Shown here piece by piece: positions 38,151-47,039 of a stretch of 64,000 bases of DNA. This DNA comes from Aquabacter sp. L1I39 (GTDB lineage: Bacteria > Pseudomonadota > Alphaproteobacteria > Rhizobiales > Xanthobacteraceae): contig NZ_CP072392.1 in NCBI RefSeq assembly GCF_017742835.1, forward strand, positions 2,533,321-2,597,320, given 5' to 3'. A model generated the notes under the pieces. That model saw only the letters and a program-made list of their open reading frames with translations, ran no database searches and was not told the origin of the DNA. Each line of letters starts with the position of its first letter. Position 1 is the first letter of the stretch. A program made the translations under genes and the position numbers.

Positions 38151-39389
38151 TCAGGCCGTGACGGGCAACGGGCGCACCACGGGGCGTTCGCGGATCGGCA
38201 GGTTGATGGCCGCCGAGGCGAATGAAAGCGCAACGGAAAGCCACCATACGACGCCGTAAGACCCGGTCATCTCATAGAGCACGCCGCCGAGATACACGCC
38301 CAGGAACCCACCGACCTGATGGCTGAAGAAGGCGAAGCCGTAGAGCATGGCCATGTAGCGGGTGCCGAACATCAGCATAACCAGCCCCGATGTGGGGGGG
38401 ACCGTGGAAAGCCAGAGAAGTCCGATGGCCGCGCCGAACACGAAGCAGCTCATGGGCGAGACCGGGGCCAGCACGAACGCAGCAATGGCAACGCCCCGCG
38501 CCGCGTAGATGAAGGCCAGCATCCACTTGCGCGAAAAGCGCGACGCGAGCGCGCCGGCGCTGAGCGAGCCGACGATGTTGAAGAGGCCGATCAGCGCCAG
38601 AGTCGTGCCGCCCACAGCGGGCGTGATCCCATTATCGGCCAGATAGGCCGGCATGTGGACGGTCACGAAGGCCAACTGAAAGCCGCAGGTGAAAAAGCCC
38701 AGCACCAGGAAAACGTAGCTCGGATGCCCGAATGCCTCGCTGAGGGCCGCTCCCAGCGACTGCGTCGGGGCGCTGGCAGTGGTGGGGGTCGCTGTGCCGC
38801 GCGTGGCCAGCGCGAAGGACAGGGGGATGACCAGCAGCAGCACGACCGCGAAGATCACGAGCGTTTCCTGCCATCCAACAGACCCAATAAGACCGGTGGC
38901 CAGGGGCGGGAAGAGGAATTGGCCGAAGGATCCGGCTGCCGTGCCCGCACCGAAGCCCAAGGACCGCCAGCGGTCGGGAAGCAGCTTGCCAAATGCGGCG
39001 AGGACCAGGTTGAACGAGCAGGCGGACAGGCCAAAGCCCACCATGACACCGGCACTCAAATGGAGCAGACCGGGTGTGATGGCCACGGACATCAGGGCGA
39101 GGCCGCCAGCATACACGATGGCACCGGCACAGAGCACCTTCACGGTGCCGAACCGATCGGCGATCGCCCCCGCAAACGGAGAGCCTAATCCCCACAGCAG
39201 GTTCTGCAGCGCCAGAGCGAGGCCGAACACATCCCGTCCCCAGCCGAACTCGCTGGACATGGGGAGCAGAAAGAACCCGGCGGTGGAGCGCGGGCCGAAG
39301 GTCAGCATGGCAATCAAACAGCCGGCGACGACGATCAGCCACGTGGAAGCGCGCGCGATGGGCGCGCGAGAAGTGGAGGCGGCATTCAT
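38151..39389 (-). CDS. MFS transporter
   Basis: 412 residues with twelve predicted helices. The loop between helices 2 and 3 has the MFS pattern (GAIADRFGTVKVL), and the N-terminal helix LIVVAGCLIAMLTFGPRSTAGFF resembles the oxalate/formate-antiporter-like and monocarboxylate-type group. Start 39389 follows GAGGA by about 6 bases. The longer open frame to 39464 is not needed. The gene stands alone. The substrate cannot be read from the sequence; an organic anion is a guess from subfamily feel. Confidence 0.88.
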   Translation of the reverse strand: MNAASTSRAPIARASTWLIVVAGCLIAMLTFGPRSTAGFFLLPMSSEFGWGRDVFGLALALQNLLWGLGSPFAGAIADRFGTVKVLCAGAIVYAGGLALMSVAITPGLLHLSAGVMVGFGLSACSFNLVLAAFGKLLPDRWRSLGFGAGTAAGSFGQFLFPPLATGLIGSVGWQETLVIFAVVLLLVIPLSFALATRGTATPTTASAPTQSLGAALSEAFGHPSYVFLVLGFFTCGFQLAFVTVHMPAYLADNGITPAVGGTTLALIGLFNIVGSLSAGALASRFSRKWMLAFIYAARGVAIAAFVLAPVSPMSCFVFGAAIGLLWLSTVPPTSGLVMLMFGTRYMAMLYGFAFFSHQVGGFLGVYLGGVLYEMTGSYGVVWWLSVALSFASAAINLPIRERPVVRPLPVTA

Positions 39390-39571
39390 TGTGTGTCCTC
39401 GGGCGAGGCGTAATCCTCTGTTCCCGGACACCATAAGGCACGCGAAGGCGCTGTAAAAAATCAATCTTCGTCACGTGATACATGACGAATTCTCATGCAT
39501 GCCGATTTTGCATGCCTCAAAGGTCATGCCCCGTTCGGAGGGGATAGCCCCTGCAGACCGGCTTTCTGGCA

Positions 39572-39598
39572 AAAACCCGCCACCGGGAGGTGGCGGGC
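39572..39598 (-). terminator. intrinsic terminator of the Spy-like gene
   Basis: CCCGCCACC-GGGA-GGTGGCGGG, a 9-bp stem with tetraloop. On the minus strand it is followed by TTTTT. Fourteen bases past the stop. Confidence 0.85.
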
Positions 39599-39612
39599 TG
39601 CTTTGCAGAGGG

Positions 39613-40152
39613 TCAGCCGCGGCGCGGGCCGCCCTGTCCCTGGCCGGGGCCGTGATGCATGAAACGGCCCTGCGAAAGATCTTCGCGCAGCAGGATCTGC
39701 AGGCGGTGTTTCTGCCCGTCATCCAGCGTCTTGTAGAGCGGCTCGGCAGCATCGGCGATCTTCTTCAGGTCGCCAGCCCGCGAGGTCATCATGTCAGCCT
39801 GCACGCGCAGGCGCTCGATGGGATCGGGCTTGGGATTGTCCGCACGCGCCTTCTGCATCTCGGCGCGGCGCGCAGAGGCGTCGGAGGCGGTGGCGCGCAG
39901 GGCGTCCTCCACGGCGGGCCAGAGCTTTTCCTGATCGGGCGTGAGCTTGAGCCCGGTCTTCAGCGCCGCAATGCGGGCATCCGTGAGGGCTGCACGATCC
40001 GCGGGGCTGAGCTTCCACTTCGCCTGCTCTGCGGCAGCCGGGGGCCCGCCTTGAGGCCCGCCAGCCGGACCCGGCCCGGGACCTGCGGCATAAGTGGCGA
40101 CGGAACCCGCGAGAAGCGCTGCGGTGGTCGCGGCGATGATGGCCTTCTTCAT
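39613..40152 (-). CDS. periplasmic Spy/CpxP-like protein (LTxxQ motif)
   Basis: 179 residues. Signal peptide MKKAIIAATTAALLAGSVATYA, then a Gly/Pro linker. An all-helical domain carries LKLTPDQEKLWPAVEDAL, the LTxxQ motif of the Spy/CpxP family of periplasmic stress chaperones, and a second partial motif near KTLDDGQKHRLQILL. The C-terminus is Gly/Gln/Arg-rich. GGAGG precedes the ATG. The 278-bp upstream gap holds a perfect FNR/FixK-type site, which is unusual for this family and suggests oxygen-responsive control. Confidence 0.87.
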   Translation of the reverse strand: MKKAIIAATTAALLAGSVATYAAGPGPGPAGGPQGGPPAAAEQAKWKLSPADRAALTDARIAALKTGLKLTPDQEKLWPAVEDALRATASDASARRAEMQKARADNPKPDPIERLRVQADMMTSRAGDLKKIADAAEPLYKTLDDGQKHRLQILLREDLSQGRFMHHGPGQGQGGPRRG

Positions 40153-40275
40153 GTCTCATCCTCCGATGATGATGACATGAGAATGCCGGCCGACATCCAC
40201 GGGTTCAACTTAAAGATATGTAATTTATGCCGGCCCCGGAAAATCCAGCGAGCAATTCGAACCCATTAACACAGC

Positions 40276-40290
40276 GTAAATTCAGTTTAC
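40276..40290. promoter_or_regulatory. GTAAA-N5-TTTAC inverted repeat upstream of the Spy-like gene
   Basis: A perfect 5-bp inverted repeat around TTCAG, about 125 bases before the Spy-like ATG in an AT-rich upstream region. It could be an operator; the chance probability of such a short palindrome is not negligible. Confidence 0.3.
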
Positions 40291-40410
40291 AAAACGAAAC
40301 ATGGGGTCTCTATTTGACCACAATTCGGCGACTTCATTCTCGATCGGATGCACATTTGCCACATCGACCTACCACTCGACCACTCCCATTCCCCTAAAGC
40401 TCCCATTTAC

Positions 40411-40424
40411 TTGATCCAAATCAA
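40411..40424 (-). promoter_or_regulatory. FNR/FixK-type box TTGAT-N4-ATCAA
   Basis: TTGATCCAAATCAA is a full match to the FNR/FixK consensus. It lies 259 bases before the Spy-like ATG and just beyond the stop of the phosphoesterase gene. No -10 hexamer is obvious at the expected distance on the minus strand. The regulated transcript is therefore not settled. Confidence 0.55.
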
Positions 40425-40430
40425 ATGGCC

Positions 40431-41339
40431 CTAGAAGAGACGTCGGCTTTCACGCGGCCGCACATCCGTCTCGCCGGGCTCGTACCCACGGCTTTCCATC
40501 AGGCAGTGCCAGTCGCCCGGCGCGCCGGAGATCCGATAGAGATTGTACCGTCCCGGCCCACGGCCATCCTCCGGCCCGGCAGATGCGGATGGAACGCCGA
40601 TCACTGGTATGTCCCGGCCCCCTGAGGCAATGGCGCCGATGGAGGCGCGGTGGTCATGCCCATGGAGCACCAGTTCGGCGCCCGCCTCCGCCAGGACTTC
40701 GCGCACCGCGGACGCATCCCTGAGGTCACGGTGGAACGCGCGCTCGCCCACTGGCGGATGATGGATGAGAACCACCCGGAAGAGGCCCTCCCCCTCCAGG
40801 CCTGTGAGGATCGCGCGCAGCCGCTCGCGCTGCTTGCGGCCGACCTTGCCGCTGGCGAGGAAGGCTGCCGTGGGAATAGCCGTGGAGACACCGACCAGAG
40901 CCACCGGCCCGCGCCGCCGGACAAAGGGAAAGGCGTCCACGTCCAGCGGCGTGTTGGGATGGGTGTCGTCGCCCGAAAGAAAGGGCGCCCAATGATCGAG
41001 GTGGTAGGTCAGAGCCGAACGCACATAGGTGTCGTGATTGCCCGGAATCACCGTCACGTCCTGCGGTGCGCCGAGTGAGGACAGGAAGGTGGCCCCGGTG
41101 TCGAACTCCGCCGGAAGGCTCACATTCACAAGGTCCCCGGTGACGGCAATATGGTCGGCGCCCTGAGCCAGAAGGTCGTTTAGCAGCGGCGTCAGCGTCG
41201 CCGCGCCAAAATTGCGCCGGCGTGCACCGATCCAGTTCATCATGCCGAAGAATCGCTTGCCGAGGAGTTCGGACAGGCGCGCTTCCGGAATGGGGCCGAG
41301 ATGCGGGTCGGAAAGATGGGCAAGCACGAACGGTTCCAC
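40431..41339 (-). CDS. calcineurin-like metallophosphoesterase
   Basis: 302 residues with the full metallophosphoesterase motif set: LSDPHLG (D-x-H), AVTGDLVN, PGNHDT, LIHHPP and LHGHDH. This binds two metals and hydrolyses phosphodiester or monoester bonds; the class includes cAMP phosphodiesterases and lipid-A-type hydrolases. Start GTG 41339 has AAGGGG just upstream and places LAHLSDPHLG at residue 6, as in homologues. The longer frame to 41462 is rejected. No operon partner. Confidence 0.87.
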   Translation of the reverse strand: MEPFVLAHLSDPHLGPIPEARLSELLGKRFFGMMNWIGARRRNFGAATLTPLLNDLLAQGADHIAVTGDLVNVSLPAEFDTGATFLSSLGAPQDVTVIPGNHDTYVRSALTYHLDHWAPFLSGDDTHPNTPLDVDAFPFVRRRGPVALVGVSTAIPTAAFLASGKVGRKQRERLRAILTGLEGEGLFRVVLIHHPPVGERAFHRDLRDASAVREVLAEAGAELVLHGHDHRASIGAIASGGRDIPVIGVPSASAGPEDGRGPGRYNLYRISGAPGDWHCLMESRGYEPGETDVRPRESRRLF

Positions 41340-41606
41340 AGGCGCCCCTTCTGGCTCTCGCCCTAAACGCGCTGCGGCCCGGAGAGTTCTGCGCGGGCCG
41401 ATACGCGAAGCTGCTGACGTCTGTATTAGGGCGAGTGCGCGCGCGAGGAAACCGCCGGACACCCGTCTTGAGCGGCGGATATGCGCGCGCCCCCTTCGAT
41501 GTGACCTAAGGAGAAGACCCGCGGCGCATCGGCGCTGCTATAAGGTCTCAATCAAACCATCGTCCGGGAGCAGTCTCCCGCCTCTTCCACTCCTCAGGAG
41601 CGCTCC

Positions 41607-42842
41607 GTGCGATCTGCTTCCCTCGCCACCATCCTGCTCGCTCTGGCTACCGTTCCTGCTTCGGCCAGCGTCGTGAGCATACGCGGCACGGAATTGCGGC
41701 TGGATGGGGCGCCCTTCATCGCCAATGGAGCCGCCGGCCAGACTCGGCTCGCCGAACTGAAGGGCGTGGGTGCGACCGTGGTCCGCACCTATGGGGAAGA
41801 TCCCGGCCCGGTCCTGGATGCCGCCCAGAGGGCCGGGCTCAAGGTGATCGTGGGGTTCTGGCTCGAACATCCCCGCCGGGGCTTCGACTATGGAAACCGC
41901 GCCGCGGTGGAGGCCCAACTGGCGGAGTTGCGCCGGATGGTGGAGCGCTATCACAGCCATCCGGCCCTCATTGCCTGGAGCGTGGGCAATGAGGTGGAGA
42001 CCGAGCTCACCCCGGAACAGGCCACGCCGGTATGGCCCGCCATCGAGGAGGCGGCGCGCCTGGTCAAGAAAATCGATCCGTCCCATCCCGTCATGGCGGT
42101 GCTGGCGGATACCGGAGAGGACAAGGTCTCCACCTTGCGCCGGCTCGCCCCTTCGGTGGATGTGCTCGGAATCAACGCTTATGGCGACAGCCTGCTGACT
42201 GTGGTCGGCCGTGCCCGCAGCCAGGGCTGGAGCGGCCCCATCATCATCACGGAACTGGGCGCCCTAGGCCAATGGCAGGCGGGGAAGACACCGTGGGGCG
42301 CCCCCCTCGAGCCGACCAGCACCGAGAAGGCGGACAAGGTGAAGGCCTATCTGCAAGTGCTGAAGCAGAACCAGACCGGCGCACTTCCTTTCTATTGGGG
42401 GCAAAAGCAGGAGGTCACCCCCACATGGCACAGTCTTTTCCTGCCGACAGGGGAATGGACGGAGACCGTTCAGGTTATGGCCGACATTTGGGGCGGGCAC
42501 ACGCCGGGCGATGACAAGGCGCCCCGTATCCTCGCTTTGCACGCGCGCGGAACCGCCAGCGTGGCAGCCGGGCAGCCGCTGGACATCGATCTGAAGGCCA
42601 CCGACCCGGACGGGGATCCGTTGAAAGTGGAATGGCAGGTGATGGCGGAGACCCATGTGAAGGGCGTTGGCGGCGATGCCGAACCCGTTCCCGCCAGCTT
42701 CCCCCAGGCCATCCACAATCCGGGCACCGCCGGGGTTCGCATCCAGGGGCTGCCCGCCGGAAACTACCGGGTGTTCGCCATCGTGCGGGACGGGCGCGGA
42801 GCGGCAGCTGTCGGCAACGTGCCCTTCCAGGTGCGCGAGTGA
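41607..42842 (+). CDS. exported glycoside hydrolase with C-terminal Ig/PKD-like domain
   Basis: 411 residues starting at GTG 41607 after CAGGAG. Signal peptide to about residue 20 (LAPVPASASVV-like region). A TIM barrel follows, with IAWSVGNEVE (acid/base Glu, near residue 130) and IIITELGALGQW (nucleophile Glu, near 215), the clan GH-A arrangement seen in GH2/GH5/GH17-like beta-glycosidases. Residues about 310-411 contain LKATDPDGDPLKVEWQV, a PKD- or cadherin-like beta-sandwich. It probably trims a cell-surface glucan or exopolysaccharide. The exact family is not settled from sequence reading alone. Confidence 0.82.
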   Translation: MRSASLATILLALATVPASASVVSIRGTELRLDGAPFIANGAAGQTRLAELKGVGATVVRTYGEDPGPVLDAAQRAGLKVIVGFWLEHPRRGFDYGNRAAVEAQLAELRRMVERYHSHPALIAWSVGNEVETELTPEQATPVWPAIEEAARLVKKIDPSHPVMAVLADTGEDKVSTLRRLAPSVDVLGINAYGDSLLTVVGRARSQGWSGPIIITELGALGQWQAGKTPWGAPLEPTSTEKADKVKAYLQVLKQNQTGALPFYWGQKQEVTPTWHSLFLPTGEWTETVQVMADIWGGHTPGDDKAPRILALHARGTASVAAGQPLDIDLKATDPDGDPLKVEWQVMAETHVKGVGGDAEPVPASFPQAIHNPGTAGVRIQGLPAGNYRVFAIVRDGRGAAAVGNVPFQVRE

Positions 42843-43100
42843 GAGGCCGACACGCCATATAGATGCCGCCCAGCGGCACCGCCTCCGCTTCCCTCCTGGC
42901 GCGCCGCGCTCTAAAGTCCGCGCGCCGAAACGCTATCTGGCCAACCGGTTCGACATCCGCCGAACGCCGTCAACAAGGATAGCCGGGGCTGGGGACCACC
43001 CACATCGGGACCTCCCGACGAAAGTGGCTCCAACGCAGGAGCGCGCGCGCTCCCTCTCGGTGTCTTGCAAACGCGCAACCATCTTATGGAGGATGCTCCC

Positions 43101-43610
43101 ATGGCGAAGATCAACAAGCTGCTGGTCGGCGAATCCCTCGTCGGCGACGGCAACGAAGTCGCCCATATCGACCTCATCATGGGCCCGCGGGGCTCGGCGG
43201 CGGAAACCGCCTTCGTGAACGCACTCACCAACAACAAGGACGGCTTCACCACCCTCCTGGCGGTGGTGGAACCCAACCTGCTGGCCAAGCCCAACACGGT
43301 CCTCTTCAACAAGGTGACCATCAAGGATGCCCGCCAGGCGGTGCAGATGTTCGGCCCGGCGCAATATGCGGTGGCCAAGGCCGTGACGGATAGCGTCGAG
43401 GACGGCACCATTCCCGCCGACGAGGCCGACGACGTCTTCATCTGCGTCGGCGTGTTCATTCACTGGGAGGCGTCGGACGACGCCAAGATCCAGGAATTCA
43501 ACTACAAGGCCACCAAGGAAGCCATTGAACGTGCGGTCGCCGGCGAACCCAAGGCCGCCGACGTGGTGCGGAAGGCCAAGACCGCCCACCACCCCTTCGC
43601 CGCATCCTGA
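43101..43610 (+). CDS. fae: formaldehyde-activating enzyme
   Basis: 169 residues, the normal length. It condenses formaldehyde with tetrahydromethanopterin to methylene-H4MPT, the entry step of C1 oxidation in methylotrophs. The sequence is strongly Fae-like: [20 protein letters not shown] with the catalytic His at 22, [40 protein letters not shown] and the C-terminal HPFAAS. TGGAGGA lies 7 bases before ATG 43101. No other H4MPT gene is nearby, so this is a stand-alone copy. Confidence 0.96.
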   Translation: MAKINKLLVGESLVGDGNEVAHIDLIMGPRGSAAETAFVNALTNNKDGFTTLLAVVEPNLLAKPNTVLFNKVTIKDARQAVQMFGPAQYAVAKAVTDSVEDGTIPADEADDVFICVGVFIHWEASDDAKIQEFNYKATKEAIERAVAGEPKAADVVRKAKTAHHPFAAS

Positions 43611-43630
43611 ACAATCGCTGAGTCACATCG

Positions 43631-43661
43631 ACGGCGGCCCCTGCCCGGGGGCCGCCGTTTT
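43631..43661. terminator. bidirectional terminator between fae and csaA
   Basis: An 11-bp stem ACGGCGGCCCC / GGGGCCGCCGT with 6-base loop, followed by TTTTCATTTTC on the fae side. Confidence 0.85.
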
Positions 43662-43666
43662 CATTT

Positions 43667-44020
43667 TCAGAACAGCCGACCGCCGTCGGGCACCTTCAAG
43701 GAGGGACCGATCAGCACGACGGCACCATCAGCGTCGGGAAATCCGAGGGTCAGGACCTCCGACATGAAAGGCCCGATCTGGCGGGGCGGAAAATTGACCA
43801 CCGCTGCCACCTGCCGCCCAATGAGCTCCTCGGGCGTGTAGTGGACGGTGATCTGGGCGGACGACTTCTTCACCCCGATGTGCGGGCCGAAATCGATGCG
43901 CAGCTTGATGGCCGGCTTGCGCGCCTCCGGAAACGGCTCCGCCCCGACGATCGTGCCGACGCGGATATCCACTTTCATGAAGTCGTCAAAGCTGATGGGG
44001 TTGGCAATCTTCGCGGTCAT
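43667..44020 (-). CDS. csaA: tRNA-binding protein / export-related chaperone CsaA
   Basis: 117 residues, a single OB-fold tRNA-binding domain. The features are [56 protein letters not shown] and a C-terminal GGRLF. CsaA homodimers bind tRNA-like ligands and have chaperone activity. Start 44020 follows GAGGA at about 8 bases; an ATG seven codons earlier is less well placed. It lies 102 bases downstream of a TetR gene on the same strand. Confidence 0.93.
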   Translation of the reverse strand: MTAKIANPISFDDFMKVDIRVGTIVGAEPFPEARKPAIKLRIDFGPHIGVKKSSAQITVHYTPEELIGRQVAAVVNFPPRQIGPFMSEVLTLGFPDADGAVVLIGPSLKVPDGGRLF

Positions 44021-44122
44021 AGCCTCATCCTCGGGCAGCAAGGGGCGAGGCGCGCGAATCGCGCCCCAGCGCGTCTGCCCTTGGATAACAGAGCCGCCCC
44101 GCGGGCGAAGCGCAGATGAGGC

Positions 44123-44782
44123 TCACGCCCCTTCGCTGGCCTCACCGACCGCCACCGAGGCCGAGGCCGAGGCGCGCCTGCTCCGCCATGGGAGGGCGAT
44201 GTAAGCAAGGTCGTCCAGCATATCGAGGAGCTTGGCGCCGCTGCGCAATTCCCGGTCGAGCGCCGCCATGGTGCGGGAGAGGCCGGGGTCTTCGTCCTTC
44301 AGCCAGACGTCCACCACCCGCGCGAACAACAAGGCAAGACCGTGCGCCTTCACGTCGCCCTCAAGGCCGGCCGCGTCGATGCCGGCGGCCGCGAGCATCC
44401 AGCGCTGGGACTGCGTATTGCTTTTCAGCAGGACAGCGGCAAGCGCCGGGTTGCGGCGGGCCGAGTTCCTCAGGGAGACAATGGCCGCCCGGTGGGGCTC
44501 GAGGGCATCAAGGCGGCGCATGAGCACCTCGAACAGGCGTTCATGGGGACCTTCGCCCGCCATGTCCTCGGCAAGCCCGCCTTCCGCGAGCACCTCGAGG
44601 TCAATGCTCTTGCCGAAGGCCGGCAGGAAATCAAAGGGGGACGCGAAACCCACCCGCATCTGGGAGAGCGGCACTCCGGCCCGCACGGCGATCTGTGCGA
44701 AGGTCACGCGCTCGAAGCCCTGTTCGGCCACCAGGGCGAGAAAGGCGTTAAGGCACGCCGCGCGCGTGGTTTCGGACACCAT
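44123..44782 (-). CDS. TetR-family transcriptional regulator
   Basis: 219 residues. The N-terminal helix-turn-helix is shortened but present (LNAFLALVAEQGFERVTFAQIAVRAGVPLSQMR), followed by an all-helical ligand domain with LLARVVDVWL-like packing and a C-terminal Ala/Ser/Arg-rich tail. Overall it matches small COQ9-like TetR proteins of alphaproteobacteria in general look. GGGAG lies 8 bases before the ATG. Next gene downstream is csaA; upstream is proC on the same strand. Confidence 0.8.
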   Translation of the reverse strand: MVSETTRAACLNAFLALVAEQGFERVTFAQIAVRAGVPLSQMRVGFASPFDFLPAFGKSIDLEVLAEGGLAEDMAGEGPHERLFEVLMRRLDALEPHRAAIVSLRNSARRNPALAAVLLKSNTQSQRWMLAAAGIDAAGLEGDVKAHGLALLFARVVDVWLKDEDPGLSRTMAALDRELRSGAKLLDMLDDLAYIALPWRSRRASASASVAVGEASEGA

Positions 44783-44868
44783 GAGGATGCTCCCGTTCCT
44801 GCAACCGTCAGCACCATGTGTGAATGGCCACCGCCGCCCTTAAGAGGCGATGGCCGTGGAGCACCCGT

Positions 44869-45705
44869 TCAGGCGCCCAGTTCCTTGGAGCGCCGGGTGG
44901 CGGCCGCGACCGCTTCCGTCAGCAGCGGGCCAAAGCCACGCTCAGGGTCCATAAGGACCGAAAGCGCGGCTGCGGTCGTTCCGGCGGGAGAGGTGACATT
45001 CTCCCGCAAGGTGGCCGGGTCGATGCCGGTGTGGGCGATCAGCGCGCCGGCACCGGCGACGGTGGCACGCGCCAGGCGATCGGCCAGATCGGGGGGAAGG
45101 CCGGCCGCCGCCCCCGCCTTGGCGAGGGTCTCGGCCAACAGGAAGGCGTAAGCGGGACCTGAACCGGACACAGCAGTGGCCGCGTCCATCAATTCCTCGT
45201 CCTCGATCCACTCCACCGGCCCGAGGGCGGCGAGCAAGGCGCCCACCAGCGTGCGATCGCCTGGCGCCACCTGGCCGTTGGCCACCGCCACGGTGATTCC
45301 CTGGCCGATGCTGGCGGGTGTGTTGGGGATGGTGCGGACCACGGCCGTGCCGCGCGGCAGCGCCTCCTGGAGGAAGCCGATGGTCCGCCCGGCCATGATG
45401 GAGACCACCAGCGTCCCCGGCTTGACGATGGAACGCACCGTGGCAAGCACGGCGGGCGCCACCTGCGGCTTCACGGCAAGCAGGACGATGGCAGGAGCGG
45501 GAAGGGAATCGAGGCTCGGATTGGCGAGGGCACCACGCGCCGTCAGGCTCGCGGCCATTTCGTCCGACATATTCGGGTCGAGAGCAACGACTCGCTCCGG
45601 GTCGACGCCGCTACGCAGCCACCCCTCAAGGATGGCGCCCCCCATCTTGCCGGCCCCGACCAGCACCACGGGGCCGCTCAACTGCTTCAGAACATTCACC
45701 GACAT
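44869..45705 (-). CDS. proC: pyrroline-5-carboxylate reductase
   Basis: 278 residues catalysing the last step of proline synthesis. The Rossmann motif VLVGAGKMGGAILEGWL opens the chain. The family signature near the C-terminus, LRENVTSPAGTTAAALSVL, is intact, and TAVSGSGPAYAFLLAE is the usual dimer/helical region. ATG 45705 with GAAGGTG upstream; the longer open frame to 45753 is not needed. Likely co-transcribed with the YbjN gene 66 bp upstream, an arrangement common in Rhizobiales. Confidence 0.95.
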   Translation of the reverse strand: MSVNVLKQLSGPVVLVGAGKMGGAILEGWLRSGVDPERVVALDPNMSDEMAASLTARGALANPSLDSLPAPAIVLLAVKPQVAPAVLATVRSIVKPGTLVVSIMAGRTIGFLQEALPRGTAVVRTIPNTPASIGQGITVAVANGQVAPGDRTLVGALLAALGPVEWIEDEELMDAATAVSGSGPAYAFLLAETLAKAGAAAGLPPDLADRLARATVAGAGALIAHTGIDPATLRENVTSPAGTTAAALSVLMDPERGFGPLLTEAVAAATRRSKELGA

Positions 45706-45771
45706 GGGCACACCTTCATGGGCGGCGGGACCGGTCGAGCCGGCCCCGCGCAAATCCGAGTGCGACCAGTC

Positions 45772-46272
45772 TTAAGCCTCTCCGACGGTATCGAAAAGCG
45801 CCGTGTCCATGGCTTCGCGTGCAGACTTGCCCGCCCACACCACAAACTGGAAGGCGGGATAATAGCGTTCCACCGCGTCCATGGCCGCGTCAACAATGGC
45901 TTCGCACTGCCGATCGCTGGCGGTGGCGCCGCCGGCGAGCACGAGCGCGTGACGGAACATGATCACCCCTTCCTGCGCCCACAGGTCGAAATGGCCGAGC
46001 CACATCTGCTCGTTAATAAGGGCAAGGAGTTTCAGCACCTCGGCACGGCGGCCGTCCGGCACCTTGAAATCGAAAGCGCAGGCCAGATGCAGCGCCTCGA
46101 TCTCATCCATCCACTGGAACGAGACATGGCAGTCCGTCCAGCGGCTGGAAAGCGACAAGGTAATCTCGTCCTCGTCGGAGCGCTCGAACGCCCAGTCGCG
46201 AACGGCAGCGAGCCGCTCGACGAGGTCGACGGGATTGGCCGGAGCTTCAGCTTCGATGTCGATGAGAGACAT
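45772..46272 (-). CDS. YbjN-domain protein
   Basis: 166 residues, cytoplasmic. The YbjN fold is seen in AVRDWAFERSDEDEITLSLS, DCHVSFQWMDEIEALHLACAF and VLKLLALINEQMWLGHFDLW, and DAAMDAVERYYPAFQFVVW closes it. Members are type III secretion chaperone-like proteins of uncertain role. ATG 46272 with GAGG nearby; the longer frame to 46437 is rejected. It is upstream of proC and downstream of ubiK on the same strand, as in many relatives. Confidence 0.9.
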   Translation of the reverse strand: MSLIDIEAEAPANPVDLVERLAAVRDWAFERSDEDEITLSLSSRWTDCHVSFQWMDEIEALHLACAFDFKVPDGRRAEVLKLLALINEQMWLGHFDLWAQEGVIMFRHALVLAGGATASDRQCEAIVDAAMDAVERYYPAFQFVVWAGKSAREAMDTALFDTVGEA

Positions 46273-46516
46273 GCCTCGACCTCGCGGTTTGAGGAACGCG
46301 GAGAGGGTCGAACGCGGCACACGACGGCACTCAAAGCCAGCCAGGATTTGCGCGACGCGGCGTACCGGCGGCTCCACCGTCCGGTGCCACGGGCACCGGC
46401 CCGATGTGCCATGGCGAGGCTGCACCCCGTCGCGCATGGCGCGACGATCCGGCTTCGAATCGCCACCTATCCACTATATCGCGATGCAATGCGGCATCGC
46501 TACGACATATTGAGAG

Positions 46517-46536
46517 AGGGGAAACTCATTTCCCCT
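46517..46536 (-). terminator. hairpin downstream of ubiK
   Basis: AGGGGAAA-CTCA-TTTCCCCT, a perfect 8-bp stem with tetraloop, 31 bases past the ubiK stop. A second hairpin, GCGATGC / GCATCGC, lies at 46481-46500. Together they suggest that ubiK is transcribed separately from ybjN-proC. Confidence 0.5.
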
Positions 46537-46566
46537 GGAATGTATCTTCGCGGCAACGCCCGGCGC

Positions 46567-46839
46567 TCAAGCGCCCGTGGGCGGGGTCTGGACGGACAGC
46601 CGCGCTTCAAGCTCCGCGATCTTGGCCGCGAGGCGCTCATTCTCCTCGCGCGTCGCGGTCACGAGGTCCTTGAGCACCTCGAACTCCTCGCGCTTCACGA
46701 GGTCCATATCTCGCAGGAACCGTTCCATCTGCGCGCGCATGACGGTTTCGGCCTCGCGGCGCACGCCTTGGGCCACACCCGCGGCATCGTTCACGAGGCG
46801 GGCCATCTCGTCGAAAATCCGGCCTGAGGTCTGGGTCAT
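46567..46839 (-). CDS. ubiK: ubiquinone biosynthesis accessory factor UbiK (YqiC/BMFP family)
   Basis: 90 residues, nearly all helical. The N-terminal half is amphipathic ([20 protein letters not shown]). The C-terminal half is a coiled coil with the family motif [20 protein letters not shown] and a leucine-spaced [17 protein letters not shown]. These trimeric proteins help UbiJ-dependent ubiquinone synthesis and bind membrane lipids. Divergent from lgt with a 200-bp gap. Confidence 0.92.
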   Translation of the reverse strand: MTQTSGRIFDEMARLVNDAAGVAQGVRREAETVMRAQMERFLRDMDLVKREEFEVLKDLVTATREENERLAAKIAELEARLSVQTPPTGA

Positions 46840-47039
46840 GGCTTGCCTCCGTCACATGCGCGCGGCCAGCCGACTTTCAGGAAGCAGGCCGCTCTCGGGC
46901 AGACAATGGGCATGCAGGCCCCCCGCCGCAAGAGGCGAACCGTCGCCATCCTCACCCACGTCACCTTGACGGATCGCCTCCCGGCGGGCACATGCCCTCC
47001 CTCAGGCCCGCCGGGCCACCAGTTCAAGACGGGGTCGCC

